Made by a program: the position numbers and the translations under genes. DNA of 64,000 nt, from contig NZ_RHOD01000005.1 in the NCBI RefSeq assembly GCF_003946095.1, forward strand, positions 1-64,000, given 5' to 3'. Position 1 is the stretch's first letter, and each line of letters starts with the position of its first letter. The stretch is from Levilactobacillus lindianensis (GTDB lineage: Bacteria; Bacillota; Bacilli; Lactobacillales; Lactobacillaceae). Positions 25,553 to 34,033 of this stretch are shown here, one piece after another. Below the pieces are notes generated by a model. It was not told where the DNA came from. It was given only the letters and a program-made list of their open reading frames with translations, and did not search any database.

Positions 25553-26441
25553 TTGGTGGCGTTGGCTTATCTTAGGGATGGTCATTGTAGCTGTTTTTAT
25601 GCCTAGTCAAGCGTGGCTATCCCGGCGGATCAGCCAGTATAAATCAGATTATCAGACCCCGTTGAATCCAATTATTATGGTGCCAGGGTCGAGTGCCAGT
25701 CAGAACAGATTCGACACACTCATTACGCAGTTGCGGCAAGAAACTAAGGTACCGCACAGTGTTCTTAAGGTCAAGGTCCTGGAAAACGGTCAGCTATCTT
25801 ATACCGGGAGTATCAAGCGGGGAGACAATCAACCCTTCATCGTGATTGCTTTTGAAAACAATCGGGATGGGTATTCAAATATTGTAAAACAGGCGGCCTG
25901 GTTGAATCTGGCCTTCAAGGATTTAGTCAAGACCTATCGTTTTAATCATTTCTCTGCGTTGGGACACTCCAATGGTGGGCTGGCATTGAGTCTCTTCATG
26001 GAAGATTACTTGCCCAAAATCAAGTCGGTCACGGCCGACAAACTCATGACAATTGCCACGCCATACAATATGGAGACGGACAGTACGACTGAGAAGACGC
26101 CGATTCTAAAAGACCTGATTGATGGCCGGGAAAACCTACCAAAGAAGCTAGTGGTTTACTCCGTTGCGGGTTCCGAGACGTATTCGAGCGATGGAACGGT
26201 TCCTGCTAATAGTGTCAATCAAGGCAAGTACGTCTTTCAAAATCAAGTTGCGCATTACACGCAGATCACGGTGACCGGGGATAATACGACTCACTCGGAC
26301 CTGCCGCAGAATCGACAGATCGTTCTGCTCATTCGGCAGTACATCTTGCAAGAAGTCTTACCCGCAAAGGATCGTTACACGCCACCGACTAAACAGTCTC
26401 GGAATGCAAACTCGGATCCTGGTGAAACGGGGCTACCATAG
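25542..26441 (+). CDS. DUF915-type alpha/beta hydrolase, exported
   Basis: 299-residue secreted or membrane-anchored hydrolase. A basic start and a hydrophobic stretch (residues 6-22) form a signal-anchor. MVPGSSASQNRFD is the oxyanion region, LGHSNGGLAL the nucleophile elbow, a SDGTVP segment carries the acid, and a C-terminal THSDLPQN the His. The family is common in lactobacilli, usually as cell-surface proteins of unknown substrate. The ATG (AGGGGGTG 6 nt upstream) overlaps the end of the EIIC gene, implying coupling. A frameshifted paralogue exists at 49344-50158. Confidence 0.85.
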   Translation: MRHSWWRWLILGMVIVAVFMPSQAWLSRRISQYKSDYQTPLNPIIMVPGSSASQNRFDTLITQLRQETKVPHSVLKVKVLENGQLSYTGSIKRGDNQPFIVIAFENNRDGYSNIVKQAAWLNLAFKDLVKTYRFNHFSALGHSNGGLALSLFMEDYLPKIKSVTADKLMTIATPYNMETDSTTEKTPILKDLIDGRENLPKKLVVYSVAGSETYSSDGTVPANSVNQGKYVFQNQVAHYTQITVTGDNTTHSDLPQNRQIVLLIRQYILQEVLPAKDRYTPPTKQSRNANSDPGETGLP

Positions 26442-26483
26442 ACTTTGTTATAATGATTGTAAAATGAAACGGATGTGATAGTG

Positions 26484-27341
26484 GTGAATTTTCGGCAACT
26501 CACTTATTTTTTGACGGTGGCGCAGACCGGTCAGATTACCGCAGCGGCTCAGCAGTTACACATTGCCCAGCCACCGCTTAGTTACCAGATTAAACAGTTG
26601 GAAACGGAACTAGGGGTCACCCTGTTTAACCGATCCGTCAATGGTGTGACGTTAACCCCGGCGGGCCAACTGTTGCAGGATTACGCGCAACAGCTATTGG
26701 ATCTGCGCGCGCAGGCCGATAGTCAGGTTAAAGCCTTGGGACAAGGCCTGGCAGGAACGCTAGCCGTGGGGATGGTGTCTTCATCCATCGGAGCTACACC
26801 TAATGCCAAGCTACGAACTTTGACGCGCCACTATCCCAAACTTCAGATTCGCTTAGTGGAGGACAACACCTATGGCCTCTTAGACCAGCTACGAAAGCGG
26901 CTGATCGACGTGGCAATTGTCCGGACACCCTTCAGTGCCCCAGATCTGGCGAGTAAGTCACTGGCCAGTGAGGCCATGGTGGCGGTCGTGCCCCACAAGT
27001 ACGATCACTTTCAAGCGACCACGCTGCGGGTCGAAGACGTGGCTCAGGTGCCCTTGATTATTTACCGGCGTTTCACGCACATCTTTGAAACAACTTTTGC
27101 CGAGAAGGATCTGACTCCCTTCATCGCTTGTACCTGTGACGATGCCCGGACGGCCGTTCAGTGGGCGGACGCGCGGATGGGGGTGGCACTGGTTCCGCGC
27201 TCCGTTGCCGAACAGATCAGTGGGGTACAGACCGCCATTTATCCGATAAACTATCGGCCTTGGCGAACGACGCTTCAGGTGGTCTGGCCAGCTAATCGGG
27301 AGCCTAGTCCGTTGGTTCAGCGCTTCATTGACAGTTACTAA
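26484..27341 (+). CDS. LysR-family transcriptional regulator
   Basis: 285-residue LTTR: N-terminal winged helix (FRQLTYFLTVAQTGQITAAA, QPPLSYQIKQLE) and a periplasmic-binding-like effector domain from about residue 85. The GTG at 26484, 8 nt after GGATG, gives the standard MNFRQL start; other GTGs lie 3 and 9 nt upstream. It follows the EIIC-hydrolase pair on the same strand by 42 nt and could be co-transcribed, so these are possible targets. No divergent partner gene is present, unusual for a LysR gene. Confidence 0.87.
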   Translation: MNFRQLTYFLTVAQTGQITAAAQQLHIAQPPLSYQIKQLETELGVTLFNRSVNGVTLTPAGQLLQDYAQQLLDLRAQADSQVKALGQGLAGTLAVGMVSSSIGATPNAKLRTLTRHYPKLQIRLVEDNTYGLLDQLRKRLIDVAIVRTPFSAPDLASKSLASEAMVAVVPHKYDHFQATTLRVEDVAQVPLIIYRRFTHIFETTFAEKDLTPFIACTCDDARTAVQWADARMGVALVPRSVAEQISGVQTAIYPINYRPWRTTLQVVWPANREPSPLVQRFIDSY

Positions 27342-27361
27342 CCATATCTGAAATACAAATT

Positions 27362-27403
27362 ACACGGCATTCCCATATTTATTTTGTATGGGAATGCCGT
27401 GTT
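27362..27403 (+). terminator. terminator after lysR
   Basis: ACACGGCATTCCCATA and TATGGGAATGCCGTGT form a perfect 16-bp stem with a TTTATTTTG loop. Confidence 0.85.
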
Positions 27404-27667
27404 TGACTGTAACCGTTTTATTTCAAGCAGTGACGAGTTTCCTGGGTGACTGTGGATTGGGAGGCGTGAACAGACGAGCCAGCATAAGATTAATAATTAA
27501 GTCACAAATAAAGATAGACTCAATTATAAACTCCTTAGTACCAGCAATTTACCTTGTGAAAAGTATTCTTACAATTCGTCTATAGCCCGTCACACCGGCT
27601 TGCCTCGGGGTCAATAAAGGTTGATAATCAAGGGCGTAGATTGATTGACGAGGAGGAAATAGAGATC
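27404..27667 (+). other. intergenic region with probable tauE promoter
   Basis: About 260 bp, AT-rich. TTTACC - 16 nt - TACAAT around 27548-27576 is a plausible promoter for the TauE/DUF1634 pair. No other structure seen. Confidence 0.35.
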
Positions 27668-28513
27668 ATGATCCAAACAGCCTTAATTATGATGGGGGTC
27701 GGCATCTTTGCCGGGATCGCCGGGTCTATTCTAGGCATCGGTGGTGGGATGATTATCACACCCATCCTGGCCCTGGGAATGGGTCTAAATATCAAATATG
27801 CCATTGGGGCCAGCATTATCGCTGTCATTGCGACCAGTTCTGGCTCGACAATTGCTTATTTACGGGACAACGTGCTGAATTTACGAGTCGCGATGTTCCT
27901 GGAAATCGCGACAACCACCGGAGCCATTAGCGGGGCCTTGTTGACGGGAGTCTTGGATCCCAAGTACCTATACCTGTTGTTTGGTTGCCTGTTGGTATTC
28001 TCGGGGTGGAACATGTACCGCAAGTTGCGACAAGGGCAAGAGGTGCTGCAACGTGTCGAACCCGACCGGATTGCGACGAAGCTGAAGCTTAACGGAACTT
28101 ATTACGACAAGGCCGAAATGAAAGATGTTGATTACCAAGTTGAAAATGTCCCAGCCGGATTTACCGTGATGTTTGGTGCCGGTGTCGCTAGTGGCCTGTT
28201 GGGAATTGGTTCCGGGGCCTTCAAAGTGATGGCGATGGATACGTTCATGAAGATGCCTTTGAAGCCTTCTAGCTCAACATCTAACCTGATGATGGGGGTC
28301 ACCGCAGCCGCCAGTGCGACGGTGTACTTCTTTAACGGCTCAATTCTGCCAGGGATTGCGGTCCCAATGGCCTTGGGAATTCTCGGCGGTGCCGTCATTG
28401 GGTCGCGGATCATGCAGATCCTACCGGCTCGTTGGATTCGAATTGTCTTTATTCCGATTATTCTCTACATCGGATTACAGATGCTCTTTAAGGGATTGGG
28501 GGTTCACTTCTAA
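27668..28513 (+). CDS. TauE/SafE-family anion exporter
   Basis: 281-residue membrane protein of the sulfite/organosulfonate exporter family. Two homologous halves each begin with a Gly-rich helix: GIAGSILGIGGGMIITP near residue 20 and GVASGLLGIGSGAFKV near residue 180. About eight helices with a central hydrophilic loop. AGGAGG lies 11 nt before the ATG at 27668. The downstream DUF1634 protein starts in the same TAATG as its stop, so the two form a unit; in many bacteria the two families occur together. Confidence 0.87.
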   Translation: MIQTALIMMGVGIFAGIAGSILGIGGGMIITPILALGMGLNIKYAIGASIIAVIATSSGSTIAYLRDNVLNLRVAMFLEIATTTGAISGALLTGVLDPKYLYLLFGCLLVFSGWNMYRKLRQGQEVLQRVEPDRIATKLKLNGTYYDKAEMKDVDYQVENVPAGFTVMFGAGVASGLLGIGSGAFKVMAMDTFMKMPLKPSSSTSNLMMGVTAAASATVYFFNGSILPGIAVPMALGILGGAVIGSRIMQILPARWIRIVFIPIILYIGLQMLFKGLGVHF

Positions 28514-28893
28514 TGCAGGAAAAACAAGTAGCAACGGCGAAAGAAATGGCCCAAGTCGAAACAATTATCGGCCGGATTCTCCAAGTGGGTGTCATCGTTT
28601 CAGCCATTGTGATGTTGATTGGGTTAGTCATCTTTCTCGTAACTGGACAATCTGGTTATCCCGGAAGCACCATGCCACTGAGTATGGGGGCGATCCTAGT
28701 TGGTACTTGGCATCTTAAGGCCTATGCCATTATGATGTTGGGCACGTATTGCCTGATTTTGACCCCCGTTTTACGGGTGGTGGTCTCCATCTACGCGTTC
28801 TATAAGGAGCGTGACCACCTGTACGTGGCGATTACGACTTTGGTGTTGTTTATCTTACTCTTTGCCCTGATTATCGGGGTTCATGGTGATTAA
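28513..28893 (+). CDS. DUF1634 membrane protein
   Basis: 126 residues, three predicted helices (about 22-45, 58-85, 100-124) and a short charged N-terminus. The RILQVGVIVSAIVMLIGL start and LGTYCLILTPVLRVVVSI middle are typical of DUF1634, which pairs with TauE-type permeases. Its start shares the TAATG with the preceding stop. Function unknown; probably a subunit or modulator of the exporter. Confidence 0.85.
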   Translation: MQEKQVATAKEMAQVETIIGRILQVGVIVSAIVMLIGLVIFLVTGQSGYPGSTMPLSMGAILVGTWHLKAYAIMMLGTYCLILTPVLRVVVSIYAFYKERDHLYVAITTLVLFILLFALIIGVHGD

Positions 28894-28904
28894 ATGGGAA
28901 CTGT

Positions 28905-28940
28905 GGCGTTGGCGGAGAAATCTGCCAGCGCCTTTTTCTT
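28905..28940 (+). terminator. terminator of the tauE-DUF1634 unit
   Basis: GGCGTTGGCGGA and TCTGCCAGCGCC pair with a GAAA loop, followed by T5. Confidence 0.85.
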
Positions 28941-29126
28941 TATTCTGATTGGCTTAGCTGGATTCAGAAATGAATGATTGAATGGACTGCTTGGGATGAT
29001 GTTATGGGCCAATTGGAAAGTAGGAAAACGTGAGACAGCTAGTGATTGGTAACCATTGATCCTAGCCGGAGTCCCTGGTAGCCGTAGTGGTCAATCTAAC
29101 GCCGAAGCCATCTTTCAAGTCAAAAG

Positions 29127-29160
29127 AAAAAGGACGACCGCATTGAACGGTCGTCCTTAA
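29127..29160 (-). terminator. terminator of the R-ADH gene
   Basis: AAGGACGACCG and CGGTCGTCCTT pair perfectly; on the minus strand the stem is followed by TTTTTCTTTTG. Confidence 0.85.
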
Positions 29161-29176
29161 ATTTAAAATTATTGGT

Positions 29177-29935
29177 TTATTGAGCGGTGTAACCACCATC
29201 AACAACGAATTCTGAACCAGTAGCGAACTTGGATTCGTTAGATGCAAGGTAAACACAGATGTAGGCGATATCGTTAGGTTCACCGATGTGGCCCATTGGC
29301 GTCTTGGTACGAGCTGACATAGCAGCTTCGGCACCTGGAAGATCGTCAACTAATGGGGTCTTGATGTAACCTGGGTGAACAGTGTTAACACGAACGTCGT
29401 AGTCCTTCAAAGCACAGTCGATAGCGGCTGACTTGGACATGATCCGAACGGCACCCTTAGAAGCGTTGTAAGCACCCAAGTTAGGGTCACCAACGAAGCC
29501 TTCGATTGAAGACATGTTGATGATTGAGGCACCGAGGTTCTTGTTCTTCATCCGTTGGATACCAAGACGGGTACCGAAGAAGACACCGTCTAAGTTAACG
29601 GCCAATTGTTGCTTCCATTCGGCAGTCGTCGTGTTTTCAACACTCTTGTTAACGGCCATACCGGCGTTGTTAACGATAGTTGATACGGGGCCAAAGGCTT
29701 TTTCCGTAGCATCGAATAACTTTACCCAACCGTCTTCGTCAGTTGCATCATGTTGGAAGAACTGGATAACATCGGAGCCACCAACGCTCTTGGCTGCCTT
29801 TTCACCGACGTCAGCGTGACGACCGGTAATCATAACCTTGGCGCCTTCTTCAACGAACTTGTTGGCAACGGCCAACCCAATTCCTAAAGTACCACCCGTA
29901 ACAATTGCAACTTTACCATCTAAACGATGAGCCAT
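29177..29935 (-). CDS. (R)-specific alcohol dehydrogenase, LbADH-like
   Basis: 252-residue Mg-dependent short-chain dehydrogenase that reduces prochiral ketones with NADPH. The sequence is nearly that of the well-studied L. brevis enzyme as I remember it: same length, GGTLGIG loop, GRHADVG (cofactor-phosphate-binding Arg), Ser in NMSSIEG, YNASK with catalytic Tyr-Lys, and C-terminal GGYTAQ whose last residue binds Mg. AGGAGG precedes the ATG closely. Monocistronic, with a strong terminator; probably well expressed. This is the clearest taxonomic pointer to Levilactobacillus in the window. Physiologically it probably reoxidises NADPH on acetoin- or diacetyl-like carbonyls, which is inference. 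Confidence 0.95.
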   Translation of the reverse strand: MAHRLDGKVAIVTGGTLGIGLAVANKFVEEGAKVMITGRHADVGEKAAKSVGGSDVIQFFQHDATDEDGWVKLFDATEKAFGPVSTIVNNAGMAVNKSVENTTTAEWKQQLAVNLDGVFFGTRLGIQRMKNKNLGASIINMSSIEGFVGDPNLGAYNASKGAVRIMSKSAAIDCALKDYDVRVNTVHPGYIKTPLVDDLPGAEAAMSARTKTPMGHIGEPNDIAYICVYLASNESKFATGSEFVVDGGYTAQ

Positions 29936-30138
29936 CTGTAATTACCTCCTGAAGTGTAAGTGAATGTTGTCACATGTCTATGGCTCTATTATGTAACAAA
30001 ACGATCAAAAATGCTAGTCATTTTGTAAATTTTTTTCATTTATTTTTTGAATGGGTTAAAAGTTCGTGATCAAAAAAGGTGTGCTAAACTGGATGTCAAG
30101 GCGTTTTGAGAGCAAAAAGTAGAGAGGCGATTGACATC

Positions 30139-31359
30139 GTGGGCACACGAAAAAAGAAACAATGGCGGCGAAATTTAGCCGTTTTATGGCTAGGAACCTT
30201 CATAGCTGGCATGGGGTTCAGTGAAATCATGCCATTTTTATCGTTATATGTTGATGATTTAGGAACGTTCACCAAGGGGCAGCTGACCATGTACAGTGGG
30301 GTCACGTATGCCGTGACTTTCTTCGTGATCGCGCTAGTTTCGCCACTGTGGGGGAAGCTGGCTGACCAAAAGGGTCGTAAATTAATGTTATTGCGGTCTT
30401 CTTTGGGGATGGCCATTGTCATTGGTCTGATGGGATTTGTTAATAATATCTGGCAATTAATCGGATTGCGATTTTTGCAAGGGTTCTTTGCCGGCTATAT
30501 TCCCAATGCCAGTGCCTTGATCGCTTCGGAAACGCCGCGTGAAAAGAGCGGCAACGCGTTGGGAATCCTGACGACCGGCTACGTCAGTGGTAATCTGATT
30601 GGCCCGGTTCTGGGGGGGATCCTCGCTCAGGTTTTCTCTATTCGCTGGACGTTTATTCTGACGGGGATCTTTTTGATTATTGTCTTCTTCCTCAGTGCAA
30701 CGTTAGTTCATGAACATTTTACACCGGTGAGTCGAGAACAACAGGCACAACAGGGGAGTTGGCTTAAGCAGGTTCGAGACCCTAGACTCATCATCGTTCT
30801 CTTGGTTTCAACGATGATTATTCAAATGGGAAACAACTCTATTACCCCGATTATTAGTCTGTATGTGAAGCAACTTATGCATAATGTGGGACCAATTACC
30901 TTGGTGGCCGGGATTATTGCGGCCTTGCCGGGGTTGTCAACGCTGTTGGCGGCACCGAAGTTGGGCGAGTACGGCGACCGTCACGGAACCAGTCGTGTGT
31001 TAATCTTTGGCTATATCTTCGCGGTTCTAATGTACTTTCCACAAGGGTTCGTCAGCAGTGTTTGGTTATTGGGGATTTTGCGATTCATGATCGGGGTCTC
31101 GGATGGGGCCTTGTTCCCGGCCGTCCAAACCCTGCTAACTAAGAACTCCCCACAGTCGTTGACCGGGACCGTCTTTAGCTGGAATCAATCCTTTCAGGCA
31201 TTAGGCAGTATGTTTGGCTCCCTCTTCGGTGGGTTCGTGGCCAATATTTTTAACTATAATGGGGTCTTTGTCTTCACTGCCATCACCTTGCTCGTGAACT
31301 TCGGTTTATTGTGGTGGTTGGTCCCAGAAATCCGCCACTTTCGACAACAACGCGCATAG
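30139..31359 (+). CDS. MFS multidrug efflux transporter (DHA1 type)
   Basis: 406-residue twelve-helix major facilitator. Motif A GKLADQKGRKLML follows helix 2, and a motif C-like GYVSGNLIGPVLGG in helix 5 is typical of drug/proton antiporters. GTG 30139 lies 9 nt after GAGAGGCG; the reading frame opens 33 nt earlier with no signal. The gene for a small alarmone synthetase follows after 12 nt with its own AGGAGG, so the two are probably one operon, linking efflux with stress signalling. Confidence 0.87.
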   Translation: MGTRKKKQWRRNLAVLWLGTFIAGMGFSEIMPFLSLYVDDLGTFTKGQLTMYSGVTYAVTFFVIALVSPLWGKLADQKGRKLMLLRSSLGMAIVIGLMGFVNNIWQLIGLRFLQGFFAGYIPNASALIASETPREKSGNALGILTTGYVSGNLIGPVLGGILAQVFSIRWTFILTGIFLIIVFFLSATLVHEHFTPVSREQQAQQGSWLKQVRDPRLIIVLLVSTMIIQMGNNSITPIISLYVKQLMHNVGPITLVAGIIAALPGLSTLLAAPKLGEYGDRHGTSRVLIFGYIFAVLMYFPQGFVSSVWLLGILRFMIGVSDGALFPAVQTLLTKNSPQSLTGTVFSWNQSFQALGSMFGSLFGGFVANIFNYNGVFVFTAITLLVNFGLLWWLVPEIRHFRQQRA

Positions 31360-31371
31360 GAGGACTTACAA

Positions 31372-32043
31372 ATGGCAAACGAGAATTTACCGACATCATT
31401 TCCAACCGATCCGACTTCATTAGCGGCGGTTGATCGATTTCGCCAGCTCATGTTGAATTATCGGAGTGCTGTGCGGGTGATGCGAACCAAGATTACTTAT
31501 TTGGATCAGGAATATCAGATTCAGCACGGCCATTCATTAGTGGACAGCCTGCAGTCACGGATTAAGTCGCCAGAGAGTATTTTAGAAAAGGCCCAGCGTA
31601 AGCACCTAGACTTCAATCTGGATACGTTACCAGATGAGATGCACGACATCGCCGGCATTCGAGTTATCGTCCGCTTTGAAGACGACATCGTGGCGATGGA
31701 ACGGCGGTTGGAAAAACAACCGGACATCCGAATCCTGAAACGCAAGGATTACGTGAACAAGCCTAAGGCTAACGGTTATCGAAGCCTGCATCTGATCCTG
31801 GCCGTACCGGTGTTTTTGAACGCCGGGGTCGAAGCGGTGACGGTGGAGGTTCAGATTCGGACCATTGCGATGAACTTCTGGGCCTCGTTGGAACACGAGC
31901 TCAACTACAAGAAGAATGTCGCCCATCAGGATGAACTGCGACAAGAACTGGTGGCCAAGGCACAACTGGTTCATCAGCTCGATCAGGATATGAATGCCAT
32001 TAAGAACCAAATTCGGGCAGATAATGATGTTGCGAAAGACTAG
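31372..32043 (+). CDS. relP: small alarmone synthetase (RelP/YwaC-like)
   Basis: 223-residue (p)ppGpp synthetase with only the RelA/SpoT synthetase domain, no hydrolase domain. HGHSLVDSLQSRIKS, DIAGIRVIVRFEDD with the metal-binding Asp, KPKANGYRSLHLI and VEVQIRTIAMNFWASLEHE are the family motifs; these resemble Bacillus YwaC (RelP, SAS2) more than YjbM (RelQ). Such proteins are usually controlled transcriptionally by envelope or alkaline stress. It lies 12 nt downstream of the MFS gene. Confidence 0.88.
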   Translation: MANENLPTSFPTDPTSLAAVDRFRQLMLNYRSAVRVMRTKITYLDQEYQIQHGHSLVDSLQSRIKSPESILEKAQRKHLDFNLDTLPDEMHDIAGIRVIVRFEDDIVAMERRLEKQPDIRILKRKDYVNKPKANGYRSLHLILAVPVFLNAGVEAVTVEVQIRTIAMNFWASLEHELNYKKNVAHQDELRQELVAKAQLVHQLDQDMNAIKNQIRADNDVAKD

Positions 32044-32103
32044 TGGATGGGTGTAGTTGGGGTTGGTCACAGTAACCCGCCACGCGTGAAGTTTTGAATC
32101 CAA

Positions 32104-32131
32104 AATAAAAAACCCTGGCAAGTGCCAAGGC
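32104..32131 (-). terminator. terminator of the DUF2929 gene
   Basis: On the minus strand CCTTGGCA-CT-TGCCAGGG is followed by T6; it lies in the gap between the convergent relP and DUF2929 genes. Confidence 0.78.
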
Positions 32132-32159
32132 TGGTTTGATGATCATGTTTACACTGACG

Positions 32160-32366
32160 TTACTTGGCACTTGAAGCTTGCTTACGGCCTTCGCGGTTCA
32201 TGAACCAGATGCCGTTCACTGCAACGAATGCTGCAACGGCTGTAATGGCACCAACAGTCATGGGATCGTACGTCATCTTTTCCAGCGTACCCCCAATATA
32301 GCCAATGATTTCACCGAAAATAACGGCCCAAACAACCACGATCAAGTTAGAGAAAAACCACTTCAC
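32160..32366 (-). CDS. DUF2929 (YjzD-like) small membrane protein
   Basis: 68 residues, two hydrophobic helices (about 4-24 and 34-55) and a basic C-terminus; the KWFFSNLIVVVWAVIFGEI start fits DUF2929. Function unknown. GTG at 32366 has GAGGTG 6 nt upstream; an ATG 27 nt earlier gives a longer reading frame that runs through that ribosome site. Monocistronic. Confidence 0.8.
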   Translation of the reverse strand: MKWFFSNLIVVVWAVIFGEIIGYIGGTLEKMTYDPMTVGAITAVAAFVAVNGIWFMNREGRKQASSAK

Positions 32367-32615
32367 ACGCGTCACCTCACAATCATTATCCATTTTAACA
32401 CGGTCGCCTGCAATGCGGTAGTTAAGATTATGTAAGCGGTTAAATAATTGGCCTGACGAGGCAGTAAGGTTGCTTGTGTCAGTTGGTTTCGGTATAATAG
32501 TCTCTAATAAAATTAAAAGATGGTTGAAGCGACTGCTTTCAAGAATAGTGTTTCCCTTGGGTTGGGGAGGCCATTTTTGAAGTTGTCGCTTTTTTTGTTG
32601 AAAAGGAGGCTACTC

Positions 32616-33809
32616 GTGAACTTATTAATGAGTTTGACGCTGATTCTGCTCGCAACGACTGTGGTGGGTCACTACAGTACGCGTATTGGGATTCCGGCGG
32701 TAATTGGTCAGTTGTTGGTGGGGGTCATTATCGGACCCGCAGTCCTGGGTTGGATCAGCTTAACCCACGTATTAGAGAGCTATGCGGAGATCGGGGTTAT
32801 TATCCTGATGTTCATTGCTGGTTTGGAAAGTGACCTAAAGCTCCTGAAGCGTTATTTGAAGCCCAGTGTTTTCGTAGCGCTGTTAGGGGTCATTGTCCCA
32901 ATGATTGGGACGTATTTGGTGGGGATGATTTACAATCTTGGCATGGTTGAGAGTCTCTTTATCAGTGTGATCTTCGCGGCCACGTCGGTTTCCATTTCTG
33001 TGGAAGTTCTGAAGGAAATGAATGCCATGAGTAGCCGAGAGGGAACCACTATCCTGGGAGCTGCCGTAGTCGACGATGTCTTGGCCGTGGTGATCTTGAG
33101 TGTGTTGGTCTCGACGACTGGGACTGCCGTAGGTGGCAGCGGGGCCTCCAGCAACCTGCTCATCACCACACTAGAACAGATTATCTACTTTGCGGCCATT
33201 TACTTTGTAGTTCGTTGGGTGGCACCCTACATGGCTAAGATTGGGGAACGACTACTGATCCCTATGGGGCAAACGCTCATGGCCATTATTCTCTGTTTTG
33301 GGATGGCCTACTTGGCTGAACTTGTCGGTTTAAGCGATGTCGTTGGGGCCTTCTTCGCAGGGATTGCGATTGCACAGACGTCGGCCTTATCGACGGTTGA
33401 CCGGCACATTGAACCGATTGGGTATGCCCTCTTCATTCCTGTCTTCTTCGTCAGCATTGGGCTGAACATGGACTTCCATGGTTTGGGGCACCAGATTGGT
33501 TTCATTGTGGTTCTGACCATCGTGGCCATCCTAACCAAGTTGTTAGGAGCCGGTGGTGGCGCTAAATTGGCTGGCTATTCCTGGGACAGTTCTGCGGCCG
33601 TTGGGGCCGGAATGGTTTCGCGAGGGGAAATGGCATTAATCATTGCCCAGATTGGGTTCCAAGCCAAGCTCATGTCACCCGTCCGCTATTCAGCAATCGT
33701 AGCGGCCATTATCGTTGCCACGTTAGTCGCGCCATTCTTGTTACGGGTTACCGTTAACCGAGTTCGTAAGGGCGAAGCAGATGTCTCCAAAGTGCGACCA
33801 AGTGCTTAG
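32616..33809 (+). CDS. napA: Na+/H+ antiporter, CPA2 family (NapA/KefB-like)
   Basis: 397-residue membrane antiporter with about twelve helices. The helix-4/5 region contains FAATSVSISVEVL, and AAVVDDVLAVVIL carries the adjacent Asp-Asp ion-binding pair that marks electrogenic NapA-type exchangers. There is no RCK/TrkA domain at the C-terminus, unlike KefB. GTG 32616 follows AAGGAGG; the frame extends 96 nt upstream without support. Monocistronic, followed by a strong terminator. Likely role: sodium and pH homeostasis. Confidence 0.88.
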   Translation: MNLLMSLTLILLATTVVGHYSTRIGIPAVIGQLLVGVIIGPAVLGWISLTHVLESYAEIGVIILMFIAGLESDLKLLKRYLKPSVFVALLGVIVPMIGTYLVGMIYNLGMVESLFISVIFAATSVSISVEVLKEMNAMSSREGTTILGAAVVDDVLAVVILSVLVSTTGTAVGGSGASSNLLITTLEQIIYFAAIYFVVRWVAPYMAKIGERLLIPMGQTLMAIILCFGMAYLAELVGLSDVVGAFFAGIAIAQTSALSTVDRHIEPIGYALFIPVFFVSIGLNMDFHGLGHQIGFIVVLTIVAILTKLLGAGGGAKLAGYSWDSSAAVGAGMVSRGEMALIIAQIGFQAKLMSPVRYSAIVAAIIVATLVAPFLLRVTVNRVRKGEADVSKVRPSA

Positions 33810-33844
33810 AATGAGTCTCTGAATTTTAAAAATAAGATCTAATG

Positions 33845-33889
33845 AGGTCTAGTAACCATCCAAAACGGCTGGTTGCTAGACCTTTTTTG
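33845..33889 (+). terminator. terminator after napA
   Basis: AGGTCTAG...AACCA and TGGTT...CTAGACCT pair, followed by T6. Confidence 0.85.
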
Positions 33890-33982
33890 CGGGGACGCTG
33901 CAAGTGAACTGCTTCCAGAAACCTGGTTTAGCGGATTGAGATGGCGCTGGAAGAATAGCCCCTTGTGAGGCAACCAACACAG

Positions 33983-33994
33983 AACTAGCACTAC
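33983..33994. repeat. direct repeat, left end of the SDR/MarR island
   Basis: AACTAGCACTAC, repeated exactly at 36121-36132; after it come CGCGTTA here and CTGTTAA there. It lies about 40 bp outside the SDR gene and marks the left edge of a compositionally distinct segment. Confidence 0.45.
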
Positions 33995-34033
33995 GCGTTA
34001 CAAACGTCTAATTAACGGTTACCTTGACGCCTT

